Below, piece after piece: positions 37,042 through 45,125 of a DNA stretch of 59,736 nt (position 1 is the stretch's first letter; every line of letters starts with the position of its first letter). A model generated the notes under the pieces. It ran no database searches and was not told where the DNA came from. It saw only the letters and a list, made by a program, of their open reading frames with translations. The position numbers and the translations under genes were made by a program. Source of the DNA: CAZKRU01 sp964555235 (GTDB lineage: Bacteria; Verrucomicrobiota; Verrucomicrobiia; Methylacidiphilales; CAMAQI01); NCBI GenBank assembly GCA_964555235.1, contig CAZKRU010000015.1, forward strand, positions 1-59,736, written 5' to 3'.

Positions 37042-37788
37042 ATGCCTCAACTCGGCGTCAACATCGATCACATTGCCACTCTCCGGCAGGCGCGTTACCG
37101 CACGGCTTTCTGGAATCAAGAACCGGATCCCGTCGCCTTTGCCAAACATTGCATTCACGCTGGAGCTTCCAATATCACGGCGCACCTTCGCGAAGACCGG
37201 CGTCATATTCAGGAACACGACCTGAAACTTCTCAAACGCAAGATTCAAGCCCCGATCAATCTTGAAATGGCGGTCACCCCTTCCATGGTCGCCTATGCGT
37301 TAAAACTAAAGCCTCAGGAAGTCTGCCTCGTTCCCGAAAAGCGTCAGGAAGTCACCACGGAGGGAGGACTGGATGTACTCGGCGGTTTTTCTCGAATCAA
37401 AAAGGCAACCCAGACTCTGCAGAAAAAAGGAATCCTCGTGAGCCTCTTCATTGATCCTCAGCTCACCCAAGTCAAAGCCGCCGCACGGTCCGGAGCCGAA
37501 TGCATCGAGCTCCATACCGGTGCTTATGCCAATGCCCGCACCGCTTCCGACCGAAAAAAGGAACTTCACCGTCTCAAAAAATCTTTCCAAGCGGCCCGTG
37601 AGGCGGGTCTCATTGTGAACGCCGGTCATGGTCTCCACTACCGGAATCTCGGGATCTTTTTAAAAGAACTCCCGGACATTCAAACCCTGAATATCGGACA
37701 CTCGATCATCTCCCGCGCCCTGCTCGTCGGGATTGATCGGGCCGTGCGTGAAATCATGACTCTGATTCGTCTGGCCGTTGACGACTAA
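37042..37788 (+). CDS. pdxJ: Pyridoxine 5'-phosphate synthase
   Basis: The 248-residue TIM-barrel enzyme closes the pyridoxine ring from deoxyxylulose 5-phosphate and aminoacetone phosphate. Signatures are LGVNIDHIATLRQAR, ITAHLREDRRHIQ, NLEMAVTPSM, VCLVPEKRQEVTTEGGLDV, IELHTGAYAN, NAGHGLHYRN and LNIGHSIISRALLVG. The length is standard. It is followed by the hpnH transcription unit after 144 bases. Confidence 0.96.
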   Translation: MPQLGVNIDHIATLRQARYRTAFWNQEPDPVAFAKHCIHAGASNITAHLREDRRHIQEHDLKLLKRKIQAPINLEMAVTPSMVAYALKLKPQEVCLVPEKRQEVTTEGGLDVLGGFSRIKKATQTLQKKGILVSLFIDPQLTQVKAAARSGAECIELHTGAYANARTASDRKKELHRLKKSFQAAREAGLIVNAGHGLHYRNLGIFLKELPDIQTLNIGHSIISRALLVGIDRAVREIMTLIRLAVDD

Positions 37789-37887
37789 CAAATCGGTCAT
37801 TTCAGAAACACCCGAAATCCCCCCAATGATCGAGTCTTACTTAATGTCGATCGTTTATTAACATTTCTTATACCCCCATCGGGGTCA

Positions 37888-37915
37888 TTGACATTTACAG
37901 CGAGATCGTTAGCCT
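37888..37915 (+). promoter_or_regulatory. Putative hpnH promoter
   Basis: A perfect -35 box TTGACA at 37888-37893 is followed 16 bases later by TAGCCT (37910-37915), a weak -10. It stands about 18 bases before the chosen ATG of hpnH. The CCCC-ATC-GGGG palindrome just upstream (37874-37884) may be an operator. Confidence 0.4.
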
Positions 37916-37932
37916 CTCGAACTCTAAAGATT

Positions 37933-38940
37933 ATGGTTCCTATCTCTCAAATGTGGACGGTGGCCAGCTACGTGCTAGGTCAGAAATTGAAGGGCAACAA
38001 GCGCTACCCCTTAGTGCTCATGCTCGAGCCGCTGTTCCGATGCAATCTCGCCTGCGCTGGCTGCGGTAAAATCCAGTATCCGGATCATATCTTGAATCGT
38101 CGCCTCACCGCCGAGCAATGCTTGGCTGCCGCTGACGAATGTGGCGCCCCGATGGTCAGCATCCCTGGCGGCGAACCGCTCATTCACCCCGAGATCGACA
38201 AAATCGTCGAAGGCCTCGTGGCACAAAAACGGTATATCTACCTCTGCACCAACGCCATTTTGCTCAAACGCAAGATCGACCTTTTCAAGCCGAGCAAGTA
38301 CCTCACCTTCAGTGTTCACATGGACGGATTAAAAGAAGAACACGACACCGCCGTCTGTCGCGAAGGGGTTTACGAAACCGCTCTTGAAGGAATTAAGGAA
38401 GCGGTCAAACGCGGATTCCGCGTGACCACCAACACGACGCTTTTTGATGGAGCGGATCCCGAACATGTTCGTCAGTTTTTTGACGAAATGATGAAGCTCG
38501 GCGTTGAAGGAATGATGCTCTCACCGGGTTACAGCTATCAAAAGGCTCCGGATCAACAGCACTTTCTCGAACGGACAAAGACCCAGACCCTCTTCCGTAA
38601 GATCTTGGAAAACCCGAAGAAGAGCTGGAAATTCAATCTCTCACCACTCTTCCTCCAATTCCTTCAAGGGAAACTTGATTACGAGTGCACTCCCTGGGGA
38701 AATCCAACGTTCAACATCTTCGGATGGCAAAAGCCGTGCTATCTCCTTCAGGATGGATACGTCTCAAGCTTCAGAGAATTGATCCAGGATACGGAATGGC
38801 AAAATTATGGTTACCGAAGCGGAAACGATAAATGCGCCAACTGCATGGTTCACTGTGGTTACGAACCGACTTGCGTCGATGACACCTTCAGCTCGTTTGC
38901 CGGCTTCATCCGAACCGTCAAAGCGATGGCCTCCTCTTAA
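37933..38940 (+). CDS. hpnH: Adenosyl-hopene transferase HpnH (radical SAM)
   Basis: The 335-residue enzyme joins a 5'-deoxyadenosyl group to diploptene, the first step in making C35 bacteriohopanepolyols. The radical SAM cluster motif is Cys37-x3-Cys41-x2-Cys44 (RCNLACAGCGKIQYP), followed by ADECGAPMVSIPGGEPL. A C-terminal Cys cluster (CTPWGNP, KPCYLL, CANCMVHCGYEP) is typical of HpnH. The ATG at 37933 gives the usual MVP-start N-terminus; TTG at 37888 would lie on the promoter. Other hopanoid genes are not in the window. Confidence 0.95.
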   Translation: MVPISQMWTVASYVLGQKLKGNKRYPLVLMLEPLFRCNLACAGCGKIQYPDHILNRRLTAEQCLAAADECGAPMVSIPGGEPLIHPEIDKIVEGLVAQKRYIYLCTNAILLKRKIDLFKPSKYLTFSVHMDGLKEEHDTAVCREGVYETALEGIKEAVKRGFRVTTNTTLFDGADPEHVRQFFDEMMKLGVEGMMLSPGYSYQKAPDQQHFLERTKTQTLFRKILENPKKSWKFNLSPLFLQFLQGKLDYECTPWGNPTFNIFGWQKPCYLLQDGYVSSFRELIQDTEWQNYGYRSGNDKCANCMVHCGYEPTCVDDTFSSFAGFIRTVKAMASS

Positions 38941-38961
38941 TTTAATACACTGGAAACCGTT

Positions 38962-39348
38962 ATGTCGAATGTCTCCACCACCGTCGCTCCGGCCTCCCCC
39001 CAAGGGCAGACCTTTACCTGTCAAAACGATCAAGATCGCTTTGAGGCCATCGATCAAGCCTTCGATTACCGAGGCGACATCACCCTGAGTCTCGCCAACG
39101 GAAACACGATTGAAGGATACATCTTCAATCGAAACAAAAACGCCAAGCCCCCTCAGATTCAGATCTACCTCAAGGGAGAAGAGAAAGAGACCGTCATTCC
39201 CTACGCCGATATCCGAACAGTTGCCTTTACCGGACGCGACACCGCCGACGGAAAATCCTGGCAAGACTGGGCTAATAAAAAAGAATCCGATCGTCTGGCC
39301 GAAGCCGAAAAAATCAAACAACAAGTCGCCGAACTCGGCCATCTGTAA
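38962..39348 (+). CDS. Conserved hypothetical protein downstream of hpnH
   Basis: The 128-residue soluble protein has a beta-rich core (RGDITLSLANGNTIEGYIFNR then IQIYLKGEEKETVIPYADI), which could be a small Sm-like or beta-barrel fold, and ends in an amphipathic helix (DRLAEAEKIKQQVAEL). There is no signal peptide or catalytic motif. It begins 21 bases after hpnH, so it is probably co-transcribed. I do not recognise a named family. Confidence 0.7.
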   Translation: MSNVSTTVAPASPQGQTFTCQNDQDRFEAIDQAFDYRGDITLSLANGNTIEGYIFNRNKNAKPPQIQIYLKGEEKETVIPYADIRTVAFTGRDTADGKSWQDWANKKESDRLAEAEKIKQQVAELGHL

Positions 39349-39650
39349 TTTTGTCTGAATTCTGAGTGAGGAGTTCTCACACAAAACCCTTCTGAAAGGA
39401 AAAGCATTTCCAGCCAGAGGCGTGACTGGTTTGGTGCGGGCCCGCCCGCAACGCTTCGCGTAGCGATGCGGGCGGGGGCGAAGGGGGGCACAACGCTCCA
39501 AGTCACAATCGGAAGATGCATTTATTTCATCTCATCACAATCAAACTGGTCTCAAAGGCTTCGTGCGCTTCGTGACTTTGTGTGAAAAAATTCTTGGCAG
39601 AATTTCATCGACAAACCGAGCTCAGATTTTTAGATTGTCACCCCTTTCCC
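39349..39650. other. Intergenic region with GC hairpin and repeat fragments
   Basis: No gene is seen. A hairpin at 39441-39476 pairs CCCGCCCGCA with TGCGGGCGGG (inner GCT/AGC also pairs). An imperfect hairpin with GTGAG/CTCAC at about 39348-39385 may end the hpnH transcript. Around 39550-39585 is a 'ggcttcgtgcgcttcgtgac' fragment of the same repeat style as 23200-23288. Confidence 0.5.
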
Positions 39651-39731
39651 GCACTCGTGGCGAAATGGCAGACGCGCTAGCTTGAGGTGCTAGTGGGTAA
39701 CACCATGGGAGTTCGAGTCTCCCCGAGTGCA
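39651..39731 (+). tRNA. tRNA-Leu (anticodon GAG)
   Basis: The acceptor stem pairs GCACTCG (39651-39657) with CGAGTGC (39724-39730), with discriminator A at 39731. The anticodon stem CTAGC/GCTAG encloses the loop TTGAGGT, giving anticodon GAG (Leu, CUC/CUU codons). The T arm shows GGGAG-TTCGAGT-CTCCC. A short variable arm (class II) follows. CCA is not encoded. The integrase gene starts 129 bases downstream, so its 3' end is the likely attachment site of the element. Confidence 0.95.
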
Positions 39732-39739
39732 ATACAAAC

Positions 39740-39851
39740 GATTTACACCTATTTTCATAGGTGAAATCGAAAACAAAAAACCCGTTTATTCTCCTTAGTT
39801 GCATTCTATTCAATTCCATTGGGAATTGACTTCTGCGGACATTTGCGGACA
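39740..39851. other. Probable integrase-binding / attachment arm region
   Basis: Between the tRNA and the integrase are a hairpin (39740-39752 with 39757-39768, containing CACCTAT/ATAGGTG), a palindrome CAATTCC-ATTG-GGAATTG (39811-39828) and a direct repeat TGCGGACA at 39834-39841 and 39844-39851, eight bases before the integrase ATG. Such short repeats next to int are typical arm-type or regulatory sites. Their role is inferred. Confidence 0.45.
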
Positions 39852-39859
39852 ATCGTGCC

Positions 39860-40999
39860 ATGAAAGCCTATTGGAAGAAGGACCGGAAAAGGTGGGCCGT
39901 CGATATTCCAGCCGATCTCTCGGACACCGGAAAGCGCAAGAGGGAGTTCTTTAATACAAAGGCTGAGGGCGATGCCTTTGCGTCGGATCGATCCCGCAAG
40001 AAAGCTTTCCTCGATGAAGATCTCCCCCTCTTCTCCGCTTCGGACGCCGTCCGCATCGCAAAAGCTCTCGATTTGGTGGGCGGCTTAGAAGCACTGGAAG
40101 AGGCCGCTCGGGAATGGAAGCAGAAACGGCCAGTCGGGACATCTGTCACGGTCAAGCAGGCTTTTGACCAGTATTACCACGCCAAGACCGTTGAAGGCCG
40201 AGGGAAAGAATACCTCGGAACAATCCGGGTATATCTCGGCAAGATCCTTGATTCGTTCGGAGCACGTCAAATGTCATCCATCACCGGGACTGAATTAACC
40301 CGATGGTTCGATCTCCTTCAGGGCCATGACCACAAAGGCAAAACTTATCCCCTATCTCCCACTACCAAGAAAAACATTCACGTTGTAGTGAACTCTCTCT
40401 TTGAATGGTGTTGTCGTCGAGACTTTATCGCCCGAAATCCCATGCGTGGCGTCCCCAGACCAAAACCAACTCGACCGAAACGCGAAATTTTCACCGTGGA
40501 TGAAATGGAAAGGGCACTCAAGATAATTGAGGGACCAGATCTCGTTTATATCGCTTTGGGAGCATTCGCAGGCCTTCGAGCCTCTGAAATCGAGGGAAAC
40601 CAAGATCACGAAGGAATCCAGTGGGAGGATCTCGACTTCAAACGCAAGGAAATCAACGTTTCCGAAGAGCGAACCAAGAAAAGAGGTCGAATCGTCAAGA
40701 TGGAAGCCGCTTTTATTCGCATCATGAAACGTACCAACATTAAGAGTAAAGGACCCATTGTGAAGCTTTTCGACCATGAGCTTGCAGCAATGCGAGAACG
40801 GATCGTAAAAGCCGGAAATATGGACAAATGGCCTGAGAATGGATTACGACACTCGTTCGGATCTTATCACTTGGGAGCATTTGAAAACGCTCCTCTCACC
40901 TCTCTTCAAATTGGTCATACAAACCCATCAATGACCCTAAACCACTACGCCCGAGCCGTGAGCAAATCGGATGCACTCCGATATTGGGCCTTGGGTTAA
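39860..40999 (+). CDS. int: Tyrosine recombinase / integrase
   Basis: The 379-residue site-specific recombinase has an N-terminal SAM-like core-binding domain (about 95-190) and a catalytic domain. Catalytic residues appear as Arg in FAGLRASEIEG, Lys in SEERTKKRGRIVKM, the LRHSF box (Arg) preceded by Asn-Gly instead of the usual His-x, IGHTNPSM (His) and the nucleophile Tyr in LNHYAR. The Asn substitution is common in this subgroup. It lies right after tRNA-Leu and would drive integration and excision of the element. Confidence 0.93.
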   Translation: MKAYWKKDRKRWAVDIPADLSDTGKRKREFFNTKAEGDAFASDRSRKKAFLDEDLPLFSASDAVRIAKALDLVGGLEALEEAAREWKQKRPVGTSVTVKQAFDQYYHAKTVEGRGKEYLGTIRVYLGKILDSFGARQMSSITGTELTRWFDLLQGHDHKGKTYPLSPTTKKNIHVVVNSLFEWCCRRDFIARNPMRGVPRPKPTRPKREIFTVDEMERALKIIEGPDLVYIALGAFAGLRASEIEGNQDHEGIQWEDLDFKRKEINVSEERTKKRGRIVKMEAAFIRIMKRTNIKSKGPIVKLFDHELAAMRERIVKAGNMDKWPENGLRHSFGSYHLGAFENAPLTSLQIGHTNPSMTLNHYARAVSKSDALRYWALG

Positions 41000-41033
41000 A
41001 ATCAGCAAACCTGTCAAAATAAATAATTACCGA

Positions 41034-41129
41034 AATTTACCGATTATTACGGTTTTTCGCTCTGAAATTCCCTCTTTTTACCGGTTTTTACTACTTCAGG
41101 TTTTTTGAGAAAAAACTGGGTGTATTTGT
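41034..41129 (+). promoter_or_regulatory. Conserved regulatory region, copy 1
   Basis: About 96 bases are matched, with essentially one 1-base indel, by 54383-54478. Shared blocks are AATTTACCGAT, CTCTGAAATT, CCTCTTTTTACCGGTTT and GGGTGTAT. It contains several TTTACCG motifs and an inverted repeat (CAGGTTTTTT, GAG, AAAAAACTGG). Both copies end 45-47 bases before small DNA-binding-type genes, so a shared operator/promoter for co-regulation is likely. Confidence 0.65.
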
Positions 41130-41175
41130 TTCCTGTGCTCAATAAATGGGCTCATAAAAGGAAAAACAACGAACC

Positions 41176-41352
41176 ATGAAAATAATTGGATTTGAGAAAC
41201 TATCAGAGGCTACCGGATGGCCTCGGCCACTTTTGGCACGTCTTTGGAAACGTCGCCGCATTCCAGGAACAAAGCCGGGCTATCGAACCATCGTCTTTGA
41301 CCTTCAGCGCGTTGAGGCTGCCCTGGAAAAAATGGAAAGGAGGGTCCGATGA
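41176..41352 (+). CDS. Small winged-helix / excisionase-like protein
   Basis: The 58-residue basic protein resembles a MerR/Xis-type winged helix: LSEATGWPRPLLARLWKRRRIPG is a helix-turn-helix with recognition helix, a wing (TKPGYRTIVF) follows, and DLQRVEAALEKM closes the fold. Its TGA overlaps the next ATG (ATGA), so the two are translated together. Position next to int suggests a directionality factor or a repressor of the element. The gene at 54523 encodes a protein of similar layout behind the same regulatory region. Confidence 0.68.
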   Translation: MKIIGFEKLSEATGWPRPLLARLWKRRRIPGTKPGYRTIVFDLQRVEAALEKMERRVR

Positions 41353-41549
41353 AAGATACAAATATGGATATTCTAAAAATATTTTCAAACGAGCCAGAAG
41401 TCAGAAGACACCTCAAAAAAATTGTTTCCTCTCAAAAGATCGCCTTGTTAATTGCAGAGCAATTAAACCCGTATCTGCGTTTACGACAAAGAGAAAAGGC
41501 TTTTCTGGCAGGAGTAACACTTAAGACGGTCAGAAATAGAAAGGCTTAA
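41349..41549 (+). CDS. 66-residue helix-turn-helix-type protein, paralogue A
   Basis: Helical, basic at the C-terminus. The end (LRLRQREKAFLAGVTLKTVRNRKA) reads as a small helix-turn-helix. It is paralogous to the 66-residue protein at 53363-53563: same length, colinear, same MKD start, and shared ALLIAEQ and AFLAGVT segments. The nucleotide sequences have diverged considerably, so the duplication is not recent. It starts inside the stop of the preceding gene. No named family recognised. Confidence 0.65.
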   Translation: MKDTNMDILKIFSNEPEVRRHLKKIVSSQKIALLIAEQLNPYLRLRQREKAFLAGVTLKTVRNRKA

Positions 41550-41558
41550 TTTTAGATA

Positions 41559-41584
41559 AGCGAAAACTGCCATGCAAGTAAGAG
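41559..41584. repeat. Short repeat at left edge of the restriction island
   Basis: AGCGAAAACTGCCATGCAAG and the following bases match, with small gaps, the start of the repeat at 52594-52618 and 52761-52785 on the right side of the restriction operon. It lies 10 bases after the 66-residue gene and 79 bases from the hsdM stop. Confidence 0.45.
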
Positions 41585-41662
41585 ATCCTTTGGTGAACGG
41601 CTACTGTGATTCTTTCTTGGTTTTCCTAGAGCGTGATGTCTATAGGACTGAGGGGAACGCCT

Positions 41663-43123
41663 TCACTTCAAATCTTCAGCAATGGTGGCGAATTGCTCCA
41701 TGGCAGCTTCAAGATCGGCAGTGATATCAGCGGCGATGATTTCGGGTGCAGGGAGATTGGAGCTCTCTTCGAGGGCTTCGTCTTTGAGCCAGAAAATGTC
41801 GAGGTTGACTTTGTCTCGCTTGGTCAGTTCTTCGTAGGTGAAAGCTTTGAAGCGTTCGCTCTCTTTACGGTCGTTCCGATTCTTCGAGTTGTAACAGGCG
41901 ACGAAATCGTCGAGGTCACTGCGCTTGAGCGTATTTTCCTTGAGGGTAAAATGCAAGTTGGTGCGTAGGTCGTAGATCCAGAGTTTTTTGGTCCATGGCT
42001 TTTCCTGAGCGGGTTTGCGGTCGAAGAAGAGAACATTTGCCTTCACCCCTTGAGCATAGAAAATGCCGGTCGGCAAGCGCAGGAGGGTATGGACATCGGC
42101 TTGTTTGAGGAGTTCACGACGAATGGTTTCTCCCACACCACCTTCGAAAAGAACGTTGTCCGGCAAGACCACTGCCGCGTGCCCGTGTTGCTTGAGGATG
42201 GTAAAGATGTGTTGAAGGAAATTGAGCTGCTTGTTGCTGGTACTCGCCCAGAAATCATCTCGGTTGATGATAAGGGATTCTTTGGACGATTCGCCCGCTT
42301 CATTGACGATGGTTACGCTGCTCTTTTTTCCGAACGGCGGATTGGCAAGGACGATCTCGTATTCGCCGTGTTTCCCGGTCAACGCGTCTTTGGTGACAAC
42401 CGGAAGATCGGTCGTATCGGATTCGCATCCAATCCCATGAAGGAGCAGGTTCATCGCACAGAGGCGGGTGACGCTATCCACCAGCTCGATGCCGAAGAAC
42501 GTTCCACTCTTGAGTTTTTTCTTCTGAGCCCTGTCGAGAGAGTGATGTTTGGCAAGATAATCATGCGCCGCAAGCAGGAAGCCACCTGTCCCACAGGCTG
42601 GATCGCAAATGGTCTGTCCCGGTTGTGGGGCGATCACGTCGACCATTGCCGCAATGAGCGAACGCGGGGTAAAATATTGTCCTGCACCACCTTTAACGTC
42701 TTCCGCGTTCTTTTGCAGGAGACCCTCGTAGGCATCACCCTTCACGTCGGCTTCGAGGCTCGACCACTCTTCCTTATCGATCAGGTCCACGATGAGGCGA
42801 CGGAGCTTGGCCGGGTCTTGAATTTTGTTCTGCGCCTTACGGAAGATGATGCCCAGCATCCCCGACCGCTTGCCGAGATCCTCCAATGTATGGCGGTAAT
42901 GAATTTCCAGCTCGTCACCATCCTTGGCCAGCAACGCGGGCCAATCTTTGCCTTTGGGAATGGGAGACGGTTTATTGAACGGCGGCCGGGCCTGCTCGTC
43001 CGCCATTTTCAGAAATAAAAGAAACGTGAGTTGTTCGACATAATCGCCGTAGGACAAGCCGTCGTCTCGGAGAATATTGCAGTAGTTCCAGAGCTTAGAA
43101 ACAAGGGCGGATGGGGTACTCAT
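41663..43123 (-). CDS. hsdM: Type I restriction-modification methylase subunit HsdM
   Basis: The 486-residue N6-adenine DNA methylase has an HsdM N-terminal helical domain (about 1-125) and a catalytic domain with GGAGQYFTPR, SAM-binding DPACGTGGF (174-182) and NPPF starting at Asn261. The length matches HsdM. It is the last gene of the minus-strand operon; its ATG overlaps the tcmP stop (ATGA). It is separated from hsdS by four inserted genes, unlike the usual adjacent hsdM-hsdS arrangement. It would methylate host sites with HsdS. Confidence 0.95.
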   Translation of the reverse strand: MSTPSALVSKLWNYCNILRDDGLSYGDYVEQLTFLLFLKMADEQARPPFNKPSPIPKGKDWPALLAKDGDELEIHYRHTLEDLGKRSGMLGIIFRKAQNKIQDPAKLRRLIVDLIDKEEWSSLEADVKGDAYEGLLQKNAEDVKGGAGQYFTPRSLIAAMVDVIAPQPGQTICDPACGTGGFLLAAHDYLAKHHSLDRAQKKKLKSGTFFGIELVDSVTRLCAMNLLLHGIGCESDTTDLPVVTKDALTGKHGEYEIVLANPPFGKKSSVTIVNEAGESSKESLIINRDDFWASTSNKQLNFLQHIFTILKQHGHAAVVLPDNVLFEGGVGETIRRELLKQADVHTLLRLPTGIFYAQGVKANVLFFDRKPAQEKPWTKKLWIYDLRTNLHFTLKENTLKRSDLDDFVACYNSKNRNDRKESERFKAFTYEELTKRDKVNLDIFWLKDEALEESSNLPAPEIIAADITADLEAAMEQFATIAEDLK

Positions 43124-44244
43124 AAAATTATTCGAATCGCTCGCGGGTTCTTCATTCTCTTAACATCAGGAACACGAAACTCCAAAGCAATCACTCTTTC
43201 GGTTTTCAATTTTTTAAGTACCGCCTCTGAATGCTGGCAAGTCATTCCGAATTCGATACAAAACTGCACAATGTCCGCCTCAGACCCCATTTTGCCGGCT
43301 TTTACAGCCATCTCCAACTCTCCCTCAAACTCTCGTATCTTGTTCGGCCGCATTTCATCAAGAGGCAGAAGCAGTTCGCCGGGGCTAATGTTCAAACGCT
43401 CGATATCAAAATTGGCTTCACCCAAAAGCTCGTCGTTCCCCCAACAAACCTGGAGAAACTTGTGAATTCCGAGCGGGTGACGACTCCCAAATATCAATCC
43501 GTAAATATTGCTTCGCTTCTTAATTGAAAATCGCCCCAGAAAAACCCGATCACCTGACGTAACGAGATTACGATAGTAATTGAAAGCCTCCCGGTGAATA
43601 TCATACAAGTTTTCTGGAAGTCCGATTTTCTGTTTTATCGAAGGGTGATTTCGAAAACGATGCAATGTCGAAGACGAAATAAAAAAAATGAAGTCCGTCT
43701 TGGGTAGACCGATCAAGAATTTGAAAATATCATCTGAAACTTGTTTCACACCAAATTGATCAATAATCAGCAACTTGGCGAAACGCGGATTCTCAAGCAC
43801 TGCTTGATAATCTCTCAAAGCATCATGGAATGCCAAGGACTTGAGATCAATATGCACTCCAGGGATTTTCCACTCGTCATCGGAGAGTACCGTCTTAAGG
43901 TGATCCGCCTTTTTAAGATGATGGTCAAAGAGATGGACCACAATTTTGACCTTACTCCATCCCGCTAGGCCCTGCCGCTGATAATCTCGTAGTTGATTCA
44001 GAATCCGCAACGGAGAACCATAAATGCCGATTGAATCTTTCCCCGGTCCGGAAAAGAAATCGAACAGATGAATTTCCTCAAATTTAGGTTCTTCTTTCGA
44101 TAGAAAAACAGGAATCCATTCACGAACATACAGCTCAAAGATTTTGAGCTTCGACAACGTCCCCTCATCGTAGGGTTTGCCATGAAATTTTTTAGGCACC
44201 GCTTTAGGCCAATTCAAGTTCCTTGCACAGCATGCCAAGCTCAA
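43120..44244 (-). CDS. tcmP: Three-Cys-motif partner protein TcmP
   Basis: The 374-residue protein is of the TcmP family, found beside Gp37/Gp68-type three-Cys proteins. Typical features are KFHGKPYDEGTLSKLKIFELY at the N-terminus, IHLFDFFSGPGKDS and the Asp-rich KLLIIDQFGVKQVS; the biochemical activity is not established. The frame starts at ATG 44244, overlapping the preceding gene by 41 bases, but a GTG at 44199, five bases past that gene's stop, gives a better family N-terminus. The C-terminal part reads as a winged-helix-like tail. It is coupled to hsdM by an ATGA overlap. Confidence 0.85.
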   Translation of the reverse strand: MSLACCARNLNWPKAVPKKFHGKPYDEGTLSKLKIFELYVREWIPVFLSKEEPKFEEIHLFDFFSGPGKDSIGIYGSPLRILNQLRDYQRQGLAGWSKVKIVVHLFDHHLKKADHLKTVLSDDEWKIPGVHIDLKSLAFHDALRDYQAVLENPRFAKLLIIDQFGVKQVSDDIFKFLIGLPKTDFIFFISSSTLHRFRNHPSIKQKIGLPENLYDIHREAFNYYRNLVTSGDRVFLGRFSIKKRSNIYGLIFGSRHPLGIHKFLQVCWGNDELLGEANFDIERLNISPGELLLPLDEMRPNKIREFEGELEMAVKAGKMGSEADIVQFCIEFGMTCQHSEAVLKKLKTERVIALEFRVPDVKRMKNPRAIRIIL

Positions 44245-44992
44245 TAGTAGAGGTAACGGGTTTCATCTCAATTTCCGGGAATTCATCGTAAGTTCGTCCA
44301 TCCAATCGCCGTCCGGTTTCACTTTTCCGCACCCCTCCCCACTGTTTGAAGAAAAAGGGAACCTGAGAGCGTTGGCATTGGTCACGAAGATTTCGCACCC
44401 ATTCGTGCTTCATGGGACGGGCTCCATGACCGCTTTCCCCTCCCACAATCACCCAATGAATTCCCCGTAAGTCGGCTTTCCCAAGATCTTCCAAAAGCGG
44501 CTCGACCGACAAAAAGGCAACGGATGGTCGTGCTTTTCGGAGAAGATCGATCCGGGGAAGGCCATGCGTCCGGTTTTCAACGCTGACTCCCCACCAGATA
44601 TGGGAAGCAATCGCCGCTTTACGGAGTTTACCTCCAAGCAAAGAGGCCATGCGATCGGCCCGCTTGGTCAAAATTTGATAGGTGTGCCAGTTCGCGGCGA
44701 GCATCACGCGACAGATTTTTTCAATATAATCATCGGAAATATTCTCGTGAAAGAGATCACTCATCGAGTTCACAAAAATCTTCTTCGGTTTCGACCATCG
44801 GATCGGATCTCCCAGCTTTTCCGGGACCAAACGCAGATCAAAGCCAAATTCAAACGGATGGCCAGGCACCCCCCGAAAACGTTCCGCGAGCGTTTCCGCA
44901 TAGCAATGTTTACATCCCGGACTGATCTTCGTGCAGCCACGCACCGGATTCCACGTCGCATCCGTCCATTCAATTTTCGAGTGATCCGCCAT
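44204..44992 (-). CDS. Gp37/Gp68 (DUF5131) three-Cys-motif protein
   Basis: The 262-residue protein has the signature Cys20-x6-Cys27-x2-Cys30 (GCTKISPGCKHCYAE), suggesting an iron-sulphur cluster of radical-SAM type. VNSMSDLFHENI, ILTKRADRM, WWGVSVEN and GESGHGARPM are the other family blocks. Members occur in phages and mobile elements and are thought to act on nucleic acid or a partner, without proven function. It is the first gene of the tcm-hsdM segment and has its own promoter; no Shine-Dalgarno is visible. Confidence 0.88.
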   Translation of the reverse strand: MADHSKIEWTDATWNPVRGCTKISPGCKHCYAETLAERFRGVPGHPFEFGFDLRLVPEKLGDPIRWSKPKKIFVNSMSDLFHENISDDYIEKICRVMLAANWHTYQILTKRADRMASLLGGKLRKAAIASHIWWGVSVENRTHGLPRIDLLRKARPSVAFLSVEPLLEDLGKADLRGIHWVIVGGESGHGARPMKHEWVRNLRDQCQRSQVPFFFKQWGGVRKSETGRRLDGRTYDEFPEIEMKPVTSTIELGMLCKELELA

Positions 44993-44997
44993 AGCTA

Positions 44998-45024
44998 ATT
45001 ATACATCTGTATTATTGTTGTCAA
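44998..45024 (-). promoter_or_regulatory. Strong promoter of the three-Cys gene, leaderless
   Basis: On the minus strand a perfect TTGACA (45024-45019) and a perfect TATAAT (45003-44998) are 15 bases apart. Only five bases (TAGCT) separate the -10 box from the ATG at 44992, so transcription would begin at about the start codon, giving a leaderless mRNA. The 15-base spacing is shorter than the optimal 17. Confidence 0.6.
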
Positions 45025-45056
45025 AAGCATTTTGCCCTGCGCAGGAGGACCACCGC

Positions 45057-45091
45057 CTATCCCTCCGTGACTTCGATGCGGAGGTGGATAG
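45057..45091. terminator. Stem-loop between HEPN and three-Cys genes
   Basis: CTATCCCTCCG (45057-45067) pairs with CGGAGGTGGATAG (45079-45091) with a 2-base bulge. It lies 35 bases after the HEPN gene stop on the minus strand. No T-run follows, so termination is uncertain. It may be a processing site or attenuator between the two modules. Confidence 0.4.
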
Positions 45092-45125
45092 CTCCAAGAT
45101 TCTTGGCCGAAGGTGTTGTGGTTGT

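Noticed and set aside
42050..43018. 322-codon plus-strand open frame
   Set aside because: Antisense to hsdM, which has intact motifs on the minus strand.
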